From contig JAHIVH010000073.1 of assembly GCA_018816735.1 (NCBI GenBank), forward strand, positions 62,001 to 126,000: 64,000 bases of DNA. Reading direction: 5' to 3'. The stretch comes from Pseudomonadota bacterium. GTDB taxonomy: Bacteria; Desulfobacterota; Desulfobacteria; Desulfobacterales; JAHIVH01. The notes under the pieces are model-generated. The model had not been told where the DNA came from. It made no database searches and saw only the letters and a list, made by a program, of their open reading frames with translations. Below are positions 27,917 to 35,888 of the stretch, piece by piece. The translations under genes and the position numbers were made by a program. Each line of letters begins with the position of its first letter. Position 1 is the stretch's first letter.

Positions 27917-28579
27917 TTAAAAATATTTTTCACCGATTTGCCGTTTACGGATCACCCGGGCAGGCGTGCCATAGCAAAGGACTTCTCCGGGAAGATCGTC
28001 TAGAACGGTTGCACCTGCACCGACTACCGTGTGTCGGGCAATATGGATACCCTGTTTAACAGTTGCACCAATCGAAATGGCCGAATGGCTGTCTATGGTC
28101 ACATTTCCCCCCAGACAGGCATTGGGCGCGACACTTGCAAAATCTTTCAGGTGGCAGTCATGATCAATCGATGCAGCTGTATTGATGATGCAGAACCGGT
28201 CTATCCGGGAGGAACTGTTAACAACCGCGCCTGCCATGACAACAGAACCGTATTCTATGATAACATCTCTGCCTATCACCGCAGAAGGATGTACTGCGGT
28301 CACAAAAGAGATGTCTTTATCGGTTGAAATGATTTTTTGATGAACCTGATGCCTTAGCCAGTTGTCTCCGATGGCGATAAAAAGGTGTCCAATGCCATAC
28401 TGATGGCAAATGTCTTTTCTATGCTCGTCGTTCCCTAAAATCTCATATCCAAAAAAGCGTTCGCCTTTTTTCCGGCACAGATCAATCAGGCCGACAATTC
28501 GATATTCCCCTTTTGTTTCAAGAATATCGATGACGACCTTGGCATGTCCGGATGCCCCTATTATGATGATGTCTTTCAC
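27917..28579 (-). CDS. NeuD/PglD-family sugar O- or N-acetyltransferase
   Basis: A 220-residue protein with an N-terminal PglD-type Rossmann domain (IIIGASGHAKVVIDIL). A C-terminal left-handed beta-helix of hexapeptide repeats follows (VIGRDVIIEYGSVVMAGAVV, HIARHTVVGAGATVL). The fold transfers acyl groups from acyl-CoA to a nucleotide sugar or glycan. H-D in SIDHDCHLKDF is the likely catalytic region. The start is GTG. It sits 18 bp from a GT-C/TPR gene. Confidence 0.88.
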   Translation of the reverse strand: MKDIIIIGASGHAKVVIDILETKGEYRIVGLIDLCRKKGERFFGYEILGNDEHRKDICHQYGIGHLFIAIGDNWLRHQVHQKIISTDKDISFVTAVHPSAVIGRDVIIEYGSVVMAGAVVNSSSRIDRFCIINTAASIDHDCHLKDFASVAPNACLGGNVTIDSHSAISIGATVKQGIHIARHTVVGAGATVLDDLPGEVLCYGTPARVIRKRQIGEKYF

Positions 28580-28597
28580 AACCCTTTGTCCTGATTA

Positions 28598-30709
28598 TCA
28601 GTCTGTTTTGATTGCATCTGGTCTTCCTTTTCCGGAGACGTCATAAAAATACATGGATACAGCATTTTTAATGGATAGCAAAAGCATGTCTTTTTTCAAA
28701 GGATAGATGATATCATTTGTTTCTTCAACAGCGATGCTGTTCATTATCTGCTGAAGCGTGAAGGTTTCAAGCAGTTCCTTTATATATCTGTTCCTGTTTT
28801 TTTCATGGTTTGCAAGTATGCTGTTTTCAATTCGCCTCAGGTGAATTGCCATATCATCCGGCGCAAGGAGAAGGGCCCGGTTCAGGAAGAAATCCGCCTG
28901 CCTGTATTCACCTTTCAGGGATAAGGCTGTTCCCAGGTTGGCAAAGGATTTTTTAAAACCAGAATCTTTCAGGAGCGCCTGCTTAAAAAAAGAGATGGCC
29001 TCATCGATTTGATTTTGCCGTAAAAGGATCAATCCTTTGAGATCAAGGTAGGTTTTATTCCCAGGCCTTTTTTTCAGGAGTTCATCTGCAATCAAAGATG
29101 CCTCGTCAAATTTGTTCACGTACATGTCGTTTATCATGAGATTTACTTTGGCCGTGTTGTATTCCGGGTAAATGGCAATGGCTTCCCTGTACATGGCAAT
29201 GGCTTCATCGAACATGTTCTGATTGGAGAAGATATTGCCCATATTATTGAACGTATTGGCTTTCAGATCGTTTCGCTCCGGATACTTCAATGTCAGGGCA
29301 ACATTATAAAGATGAAAGGCCATCTGGTTATTGCCTTCCCTGCTATAATGATAAAGCGCCAGATTGTGGTAAGGCCTTGCCAGCGCAGGTGCTTTATGTA
29401 TGGCATCTTCCCAGAATAGTTTTTCATTTTTAAAGACATGGTTTCGTTTACAGGTTTCAATCCCCATATAAGTGATTCCCCAGGTCATGACGATGATAAT
29501 CAGATATTTGACCAAGGGTCTGTCCGGATACCGGTCGATGCCTTTTTGAATCAGAAGGGCAACAGGCAGGAAAAGAAAAAGAGACGGGAGATAGTTCCGG
29601 TGTTCATAAACCAGTTCCAGGGGAATGATACTGGATTCGATGATGTGGTTTAAAAAGAAGAAAATAGCGGCAAATGAAAAAAGCGGATATTTCCGGATAT
29701 AGAGGAACGCCAGCAAAATCAGAAGAAAAATGAAAAGGACCGCCGGCAACGTTGAAAGCGGGTTTACAAGGGAAGTCGAGAGTCCGATATCATGTAAAAA
29801 AGATAAGCGGCTGGCAGAGGGCAAAAAAAGTTGAGAAAGGTACATAACAACAATTCTGGGCTCGGTCAACAGCCTCTCCATGAGTGAGAAGGGGCGGGTG
29901 GTGTATCCCTGAAGAAATGTTACCCAATTGCCCTTCATAAAAACAGCTATGCCGAATCCGATAACAACAATGCCTATGACCGGTATGATTATTCCCAGAC
30001 GTTTGATTGTTTTTTTATTTGACAGATCCTGAAAAAAAGTCAGTTCCAGTAAAAGCAACGCAATGGGAAAAGTGGCTGTATTTTGTTTGGATGCCAGTGC
30101 CAGGGAAAAAAAGAGCAGACAGGCGCCAAAATAGAGGAATGATTTGACTTTATGCGTTTCCAGCCTGCCTGTCAGATAAAAAAACAGGCCCATTATATAA
30201 AACAATGCAGCCATTGACGCTGCCCGCTGGACAATATAGGTCACTGCCTGGGTCTGGATCGGGTGAATGCCCCATAACACTGCTGCCAGAAGTGCTATGA
30301 AATAGACGTTGCCGCCGTTGTATGTGTCCTTTAGATGGGGTGTTTTGAAAAGGCTTGAAATCGTTAGAAAAAGAAATATTGCGGTCATGATATGAATCAT
30401 CAGGTTTACGATATGATATCCAGCCACATGATCCTGCCCCACCAGCCAGTTCAGGGCAAAGGTGAGGTTGGTCAGCGGCCTGTAAATTTTTTGGCTGTTG
30501 TAATACCCGTGGTCATAGGATGCACAAAACGTCTGAAGAAGGGTATCTGTATTTAGAAGCTTCAGGTGGAGTCTGGGATTATCAACGATATTATGATAAT
30601 CGTCAAAATGCCAGGACGCGTTAAACGTGTTCCCATATATTATAAGGATAACAAGCGGCAACAGAACCAAACCTGATTTGCATTGACTCATGATGTTTTT
30701 TTCATTCAC
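28598..30709 (-). CDS. GT-C-like membrane protein with C-terminal TPR repeats (TMTC-like, A)
   Basis: A 703-residue protein. About the first 430 residues are polytopic membrane sequence. The first periplasmic loop holds the acidic pair in HFDDYHNIVDNPRL, followed by YRPLTNLTFALNW, the pattern of TMTC-like/ArnT-like GT-C enzymes that use lipid-phosphate sugars. The C-terminal part (about 440-650) contains at least five TPR units, e.g. AIAMYREAIAIYPEYNTAKVN. It is the first gene of the leftward run and is divergent from the pilin. Transferase function is inferred; no substrate is proven. Confidence 0.8.
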   Translation of the reverse strand: MNEKNIMSQCKSGLVLLPLVILIIYGNTFNASWHFDDYHNIVDNPRLHLKLLNTDTLLQTFCASYDHGYYNSQKIYRPLTNLTFALNWLVGQDHVAGYHIVNLMIHIMTAIFLFLTISSLFKTPHLKDTYNGGNVYFIALLAAVLWGIHPIQTQAVTYIVQRAASMAALFYIMGLFFYLTGRLETHKVKSFLYFGACLLFFSLALASKQNTATFPIALLLLELTFFQDLSNKKTIKRLGIIIPVIGIVVIGFGIAVFMKGNWVTFLQGYTTRPFSLMERLLTEPRIVVMYLSQLFLPSASRLSFLHDIGLSTSLVNPLSTLPAVLFIFLLILLAFLYIRKYPLFSFAAIFFFLNHIIESSIIPLELVYEHRNYLPSLFLFLPVALLIQKGIDRYPDRPLVKYLIIIVMTWGITYMGIETCKRNHVFKNEKLFWEDAIHKAPALARPYHNLALYHYSREGNNQMAFHLYNVALTLKYPERNDLKANTFNNMGNIFSNQNMFDEAIAMYREAIAIYPEYNTAKVNLMINDMYVNKFDEASLIADELLKKRPGNKTYLDLKGLILLRQNQIDEAISFFKQALLKDSGFKKSFANLGTALSLKGEYRQADFFLNRALLLAPDDMAIHLRRIENSILANHEKNRNRYIKELLETFTLQQIMNSIAVEETNDIIYPLKKDMLLLSIKNAVSMYFYDVSGKGRPDAIKTD

Positions 30710-31031
30710 GTCAGATACCCGAATATCCTGTTTGATGCGATAAGCATATGTGTGATCTCAGTTAAATGCGTTCCCGATAAAGAGGGGTGTATGATTGCTG
30801 CGCGGACTGTATACATCATCATACAATTGAACAGTGGTGTGTAACGTACCGTTTTCGCGCCTGTTTGTCAATGGGTTCCTTGGCCGGGTCAACCAGTGGC
30901 GCATTTAATAATAAAGACCGGTTTATGGGCTGACAGATGAAATTTAATCTGATGTCAGAGTGACAATTTTTGGCAAAACAAAACAAAATTTTGTAAATCA
31001 TTTGCGGGAAATGGATCCAGCCTGGTGCTTA

Positions 31032-31047
31032 ACCGGTTTGACCGGTT
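31032..31047 (+). promoter_or_regulatory. candidate upstream activating site for the pilin promoter
   Basis: Two ACCGGT palindromes in direct order, ACCGGTTTG then ACCGGTTGA, with centres 9 bp apart. They lie roughly 94-109 bp upstream of the predicted sigma-54 start, the usual range for an NtrC/PilR-type enhancer. Binding is not shown. Confidence 0.4.
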
Positions 31048-31114
31048 GAGTTCTTATTTTATATACTTAGTAATTTAAAACACTTGTGGGTCAATACTTG
31101 TTTTTTTTAATTCT

Positions 31115-31130
31115 TGGCACTCTATCTGCA
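31115..31130 (+). promoter_or_regulatory. sigma-54 promoter of the pilin gene
   Basis: TGGCACTCTATCTGCA agrees with the consensus TGGCACG-N4-TTGCW at all but two positions. The invariant -24 GG (31116-31117) and -12 GC (31128-31129) are correctly spaced. It predicts a transcript start near 31141. Sigma-54/PilR control of major pilins is well established in proteobacteria. Confidence 0.8.
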
Positions 31131-31297
31131 ATAAGTCCAGGCAACATGACAAAAAAGAAGACACTTTGATACAAGGCATGAGAAAAGGAATTAAGGAGAG
31201 TAATAACACGTAAACAAAGGCAAATGAAAATTTGCCGGAATCAACCTGGCTGTTTTAACGTATTATTAATTATTCCAAATTTATTAGGAGGCCCAGC

Positions 31298-31675
31298 ATG
31301 ATACAAAAACTTCAAAACAATGAAAAAGGTTTTACCCTGATTGAACTTATGATCGTTATCGCCATTATCGGCATTCTTTCCGCCATCGCCATTCCGAACT
31401 TCCTGAGCTACAGACAGAAAGGCTATGACGCCAAGTCGCTGGCTGATGCCAAAAACTGGTATACGGCATGTGCGGCTAGTGCAACCGGCACAACGTCCAC
31501 CACATTTGTCGGCGGTGCATTTCCTGACGGTTATCAGGGAACCACAACGCCTACCGGAACTGGATTTAGTTATGTTGGCACTACTGGCATCATTACTTGT
31601 ACGGCAGTATTTACAAACGCAGGTGGCTCCAAGACGTATACAGTTAATAATACAGGCGGAATCTCTGAATCCTGA
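31298..31675 (+). CDS. type IV pilin, short Ser/Thr-rich form
   Basis: A 125-residue type IVa-like prepilin. An 11-residue leader ends at the peptidase site KG^FTLIELM with the conserved E5 of the mature protein. The hydrophobic alpha-1N segment runs to about residue 35. The globular part is short; residues 60-100 carry about 16 Ser/Thr (for example TGTTSTT and GTTTPTGTG), a likely O-glycosylation zone. C58 and C101 could form the closing disulfide. TTAGGAGG precedes the ATG. It lies between two GT-C/TPR genes. Whether it is the main pilin or a specialised one is not known. Confidence 0.93.
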   Translation: MIQKLQNNEKGFTLIELMIVIAIIGILSAIAIPNFLSYRQKGYDAKSLADAKNWYTACAASATGTTSTTFVGGAFPDGYQGTTTPTGTGFSYVGTTGIITCTAVFTNAGGSKTYTVNNTGGISES

Positions 31676-31701
31676 TATTGTATAGCATAATGAATTGCCA
31701 T

Positions 31702-31735
31702 AAAAGGAGACCCTTTAAAACGGTCTCCTTTTTTT
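31702..31735 (+). terminator. intrinsic terminator of the pilin gene
   Basis: An 11-bp stem, AAAAGGAGACC / GGTCTCCTTTT, with a 9-nt loop and a run of T residues. It begins 26 bp after the pilin stop. It should limit read-through into the GT-C/TPR gene and give excess pilin mRNA. Confidence 0.9.
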
Positions 31736-31827
31736 ATTTAAAATGATTAAAGATGTTGTCCTTGGCACGCCAGATTGAAGGGGGCCTTTGTTTACCTTTG
31801 CATACGGATGGGCACCGTATTGTTACC

Positions 31828-34290
31828 ATGAAAAATGTCTCTGCAAAAAAAATGAATACAAATAGGAAAAAAGACACATTCGCCCGGTTTGATACCCTGA
31901 TCTGCCTTTTTCTGGTAGCAGCCACCTGTATCATTTACCTGCAGGTCATCCATTTTGATTTTATCAATTACGATGATGGTGATTATATATCCGGAAATCC
32001 GTATGTACAAAAGGGACTTACCAAAGATACCGTCATCTGGGCATTTACATCCTATGATGCCTCAAACTGGCATCCCCTGACATGGCTGTCTCACATGATG
32101 GACGTGGAATTGTTTGGCATGGCGCCAGGCTACCACCATTTAATGAATGTTTATTTTCATATCCTCAATACATTACTGCTTTTCTATATTTTTTTTCGAA
32201 CGACACGGCAAGTCTGGCAAAGCGCTTTTGTGGCTGCGCTGTTCGCGACCCACCCGCTTCATGTGGAATCCGTGGCTTGGATATCTGAGAGAAAAGATAT
32301 CCTGAGCACATTTTTTGGGTTTCTTGCGGTTGCACTCTATATTCAGTATATTCGGCATCAAAGGATTCGCGATTATGTATTGACGCTTTTGGCGTTTGTA
32401 CTTGGATTGATGTCAAAACCCATGCTTGTGACACTGCCCGTGATATTGCTGTTGATAGACTACTGGCCGCTTGGTCGAATTCAGTTGGATCAGATATCAA
32501 CATTTAAAGATTTTTTCAAAGCGCTTCCCGGTGTGTATCGGTTTTTAAAGGAAAAAGTATTTCTGTTTATACTGGTCGTCCTGTCATGTGTGGTGACATT
32601 CATCGCCCAGCAGCGTGGGGGCGCTGTAGGTACATTTGAGACGTATCCCATTTATACCAGGCTGGCGAATGCCATTGTGGCTTATGTGATCTATCTGGGG
32701 AAGTTGTTCTGGCCGGCCAATCTGTCTGTATTTTATCCCCATACACGACATATTCCCATATGGCAATGCATTGGTGCATTTCTCATTATTTTGTTCATTT
32801 TAACGATGGCTTTAAAGTGCTATAAAAAATGGCCCTTTTTTATCGTGGGGTGGTTGTGGTACTTAATCACCCTTTTACCGGTCATTGGTATTGTCCAGGT
32901 TGGCGCACAGGCATATGCGGACAGGTATACCTATATTCCTTCCATAGGTATCTTTATCATCGTGGCCTGGGGAATGGCGGAATTCGTTAAGCGTTTTCGC
33001 ATAAAACCATGGCTGGTGGGTGTATCAGGCGCTGCAGTGTGCATCGTTCTGATGCAATTGTCCTTCACGCAAATCAGTTACTGGAAAAATTCAAACACGC
33101 TTTTTTCCCATTCGATTGATGTTTCAGATAAAAACTATCTGGCCTATAACAATCTGGGATGCGCCCTGTCCAACCAGGGTCATATTGCGGAAGCCATCTC
33201 TCATTATGAAAAAGCCATCGAAATATATCCGATCTATACGATGGCCTACTGTAATCTGGGGATTTCTCTTCTTGAACAATCCCGTTTTCAAGAGGGAGTT
33301 GACTGTTTTAAAACAGCGCTTCAATTTAATCCCAAATACCATGAAGCCTATTATCACATGGGGTATGCCTATGCGAATCAGGGATTGATAAAAAAAGCGG
33401 TAACCAGTTTTCAGACGCTGTTCGAACGGGTGCCGGATTTTAAAGCTTTGAATGCCAATTACGGTTTATTTCTAATGCAGGAAGGACGGCATGACGAGGC
33501 ATCTGTATTTTTCCGGAATGCCATCCAATTGAAATCGGACTTTTCAATTGTGAAACCGGATAAAATGCATGATCCTCCGGAGACTGCCTTTGAGAAAGCG
33601 TATGTTTATCATTGTAACGGTGAATTTGAAAAAGCGGCCGGATATTATAAAAAAGCGATTTTTCAAACAGGGGATCAGGCAGGGAAAACATATTTGAATT
33701 ATGGAGCGTTGCTTGCGGAAATGGGGAGAATGGCGGAAGGGCTCGTCTATTTAAATAAAACATTGGATACCAATTATATGCCCCCTGAGCTGTTTAATAA
33801 TTTTGGTGTGGCCCAGTTGAAACAGGAAAAACTGGTTGAAGCAACCCGATATTTGAATGAAGCGGTAAGAAGATCGTCTGAATTTAGAAGCGCATATAAT
33901 AATATGGGCGTGGTTCTGGCAAAACAGGGGCGCATTCCAGAAGCCATGGAAAAGTTTCAAACCGCCTTAACATTTGATCCACAATATGTTAATGCATTAA
34001 ACAATTCAGGCATCATTATGTCGCAACAGGGCGCATTCAAAAAAGCCTTGTCTTTTTTTGAAAAATCTTTTGGGCTGAACCCTGAAAATGCAGATACCTG
34101 TTATCATCTGGCAGCTTTTTATGCATGTCAGGAAAGCCCGGAAAAAGCCATTTACTGGTTAAGAAAAGCGATTGATAAAGGCTTTAATCATTTTAATCTG
34201 CTCGAAAATGATGTATTGTTGAACAATCTGAAATCACTGGCCAGTTACAACGATTTAATCACGAATATCCAAGCTGAAGATACGAGATAA
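31828..34290 (+). CDS. GT-C-like membrane protein with C-terminal TPR repeats (TMTC-like, B)
   Basis: About 820 residues. The first 400 form a polytopic domain. After the first helix comes the loop FINYDDGDYISGNPYV with the acidic pair expected of a GT-C active site, then SNWHPLTWLSHMMD and GYHHLMNVYFHILNTLLLF, signatures shared with TMTC O-mannosyltransferase relatives. The C-terminal 400 residues hold about nine or ten TPRs (AISHYEKAIEIYPIYTMAYC, AMEKFQTALTFDPQYVNALN). The start is uncertain: ATGs at 31753, 31828 and 31852 all lack a clear ribosome site. A DPM-like GT2 follows 4 bp later. Function is inferred. Confidence 0.8.
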   Translation: MKNVSAKKMNTNRKKDTFARFDTLICLFLVAATCIIYLQVIHFDFINYDDGDYISGNPYVQKGLTKDTVIWAFTSYDASNWHPLTWLSHMMDVELFGMAPGYHHLMNVYFHILNTLLLFYIFFRTTRQVWQSAFVAALFATHPLHVESVAWISERKDILSTFFGFLAVALYIQYIRHQRIRDYVLTLLAFVLGLMSKPMLVTLPVILLLIDYWPLGRIQLDQISTFKDFFKALPGVYRFLKEKVFLFILVVLSCVVTFIAQQRGGAVGTFETYPIYTRLANAIVAYVIYLGKLFWPANLSVFYPHTRHIPIWQCIGAFLIILFILTMALKCYKKWPFFIVGWLWYLITLLPVIGIVQVGAQAYADRYTYIPSIGIFIIVAWGMAEFVKRFRIKPWLVGVSGAAVCIVLMQLSFTQISYWKNSNTLFSHSIDVSDKNYLAYNNLGCALSNQGHIAEAISHYEKAIEIYPIYTMAYCNLGISLLEQSRFQEGVDCFKTALQFNPKYHEAYYHMGYAYANQGLIKKAVTSFQTLFERVPDFKALNANYGLFLMQEGRHDEASVFFRNAIQLKSDFSIVKPDKMHDPPETAFEKAYVYHCNGEFEKAAGYYKKAIFQTGDQAGKTYLNYGALLAEMGRMAEGLVYLNKTLDTNYMPPELFNNFGVAQLKQEKLVEATRYLNEAVRRSSEFRSAYNNMGVVLAKQGRIPEAMEKFQTALTFDPQYVNALNNSGIIMSQQGAFKKALSFFEKSFGLNPENADTCYHLAAFYACQESPEKAIYWLRKAIDKGFNHFNLLENDVLLNNLKSLASYNDLITNIQAEDTR

Positions 34291-34294
34291 ACAC

Positions 34295-35044
34295 ATGCAT
34301 AAGAATCAGAAAGTCATTGTTGTCATGCCAGCCTATAATGCAGAAAAAACCCTGAAGATGACCTATGATGAAGTTATGGCCCAGGATGTTGTGGATCTGG
34401 TCATTGTGGTGGATGACAACAGTCAGGATCAGACGGTTGCAATAGCAGAAAATCTTCCTGACACCATTGTATATACCCATGAAAAAAATACGGGATATGG
34501 CGGCAACCAGAAATCCTGCTACAGGATAGCTCTTGAACAAGGCGGTGATATTATCATCATGGTACATCCGGATTATCAGTACACCCCGAAACTGATTCCC
34601 GCTATGGTGACTTTGATCGGGAATGGGCTTTACCACTGTGTGTTGGGTTCAAGAATTCTCGGAGGGTATGCATTGAAAGGCGGCATGCCTGCATGGAAAT
34701 ATGTGGCCAACCGGTTTCTGACTTTTGCTGAAAATGTATTGATCGGCGCCAAGTTATCCGAATATCATACCGGATACCGGGCTTTTTCAAGAGAGCTGCT
34801 GGAAAAAATGCCGCTTGGGTCAAATTCGGATGACTTTGTGTTTGACAACCAGATGCTGGCCCAGATCATATGGTTGGGATATCAGATTGCAGAAATCAGC
34901 TGCCCGACCAAATATTTTCCTGAAGCCTCGTCAATCAATCTGAAAAGAAGCATCAAATACGGTATCGGCTGTCTTGAAACCGCATTTGCTTTTCGTTTGG
35001 CCAAATTACATCTTCTCCAGTCACCATTGTTCCGGTCAAAATAA
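34295..35044 (+). CDS. GT2 glycosyltransferase, DPM-like, no membrane domain
   Basis: A 249-residue GT2 enzyme with VVMPAYNAEKTL, VVDDNSQDQTV and NTGYGGNQKSCYRIAL. The usual DxD region reads MVHPDYQYTPKL, as in one subgroup of polyprenyl-phosphate sugar synthases. No hydrophobic tail is present. It lies 4 bp after GT-C/TPR gene B, suggesting it makes the lipid-phosphate sugar that the GT-C enzyme uses, like DPM1 with TMTC proteins in eukaryotes (inference). Confidence 0.85.
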   Translation: MHKNQKVIVVMPAYNAEKTLKMTYDEVMAQDVVDLVIVVDDNSQDQTVAIAENLPDTIVYTHEKNTGYGGNQKSCYRIALEQGGDIIIMVHPDYQYTPKLIPAMVTLIGNGLYHCVLGSRILGGYALKGGMPAWKYVANRFLTFAENVLIGAKLSEYHTGYRAFSRELLEKMPLGSNSDDFVFDNQMLAQIIWLGYQIAEISCPTKYFPEASSINLKRSIKYGIGCLETAFAFRLAKLHLLQSPLFRSK

Positions 35045-35101
35045 ACACCTGCCGGCTTTCAGTCGCTGATTGTTAAATTTTTTTAAGTCTTTAATGGGGT
35101 G

Positions 35102-35117
35102 TGGCATATAAATGGCA
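35102..35117 (+). promoter_or_regulatory. possible sigma-54 promoter ahead of the truncated genes
   Basis: TGGCATATAAATGGCA keeps the -24 GG and -12 GC at the right spacing and matches the consensus at 13 of 16 positions, counting the four free ones. A start near 35128 would give a leader of about 58 nt to the GTG at 35186. Weaker than the pilin promoter. Confidence 0.4.
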
Positions 35118-35185
35118 TTGATTAAAATAGTCTGACTTTTACCGGAAGCGATGATTTGTTCATTTCAATTTGAGAGGAACCTAAG

Positions 35186-35338
35186 GTGCATCTAAAGATT
35201 ATTTTTTTCATTCTGTATGGGTTTGTTTTTGCCACAGGCGCGACAGGGCTCATCTATCAGGTAACCTGGCAGAAATATCTTAGCAGGCTTTTGGGAAGCG
35301 ACAGCATTGCGATTGCGATAACCCTTGCCACCTTATAG
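35186..35338 (+). pseudogene. N-terminal fragment of a spermidine-synthase-like membrane protein
   Basis: An intact GTG start with GAGAGGA 7 nt upstream opens a 50-codon frame ending at TAG. Its sequence, including FATGATGLIYQVTWQKYLSRL and LLGSDSIAIAITLAT, matches the first helix region of fused MFS/spermidine-synthase-like proteins, which normally run on for several hundred residues. Here the frame stops exactly where pilin sequence begins. The rest of the gene is missing, so this is a truncation by deletion or rearrangement. Confidence 0.8.
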
Positions 35339-35655
35339 CGATTATCGGTATTCTGGCTGCCATTGCCATTCCTAATTTTGTAAGCTACCGGCAAAAAGGA
35401 TACGACGCCCAGGCACTTTCTGACACTAAAAATTTCTACGCGATGGCCGTGCGTTGGTCAACCGGTAATATATCCTGTGCGTTTGATGCAGAAAATTTGC
35501 CCAAAGGATATTATGGCATGCCTCCTGACAATGGGTCTTTCGTATATACGGCATCCACGGGAATCGTGACCTGTAATGCTTCATTTTTACATAATAACGG
35601 TACCTTAAGATATTCATTAAATGATTCCGGACAGATTGCAACAACGGCAAAATAA
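35336..35655 (+). pseudogene. C-terminal remnant of a second type IV pilin
   Basis: In frame from about 35338 the translation reads AIIGILAAIAIPNFVSYRQK and continues to a stop at 35655. It parallels the intact pilin: GYDAxxLxDxKNxY, a GYxG segment, two cysteines, GIxTC and a final NxxGxI. The leader, prepilin peptidase site and first part of alpha-1 are missing, so it cannot be processed as a pilin. An internal ATG at 35443 would give only 70 residues with no membrane segment. Confidence 0.85.
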
Positions 35656-35888
35656 ACGCATGTGTCAGAATGATGCGCAGGATTTTCAGGAAGCTGTCTG
35701 TATCTTATATATTTTCCCCATATCCGGTGGCCGATCAAGTATTTGACTTTTCATGCGGTGTGTCTGTATAAATGTACCAACATTAGAAAAGAGATCCGCA
35801 GACAGTGTCTTTTATCTGATGACAAGCGGTTGACCGGTGATGAATACCGGATGATTGCCCTGTAAATTTTTATGAAAAATGGTGACCT

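Larger units (their letters stand above)
30710..31297. other. 588-bp divergent intergenic region between GT-C/TPR gene A and the pilin gene
   Basis: No convincing gene is visible. On the plus strand it carries a tandem ACCGGT element (31032-31047), a sigma-54 promoter (31115-31130), an untranslated leader of about 155 nt, and an AGGAGG ribosome site before the pilin ATG. The left part, 30710-30850, should hold the minus-strand promoter of the glycan run, but I could not pick a clear one. Confidence 0.6.

Noticed and set aside
31763..31779. TGGCACG followed by TTGAA ahead of GT-C/TPR gene B, as a sigma-54 promoter
   Set aside because: The spacer is one base too long and the -12 GC is GA, so it fails on both criteria.
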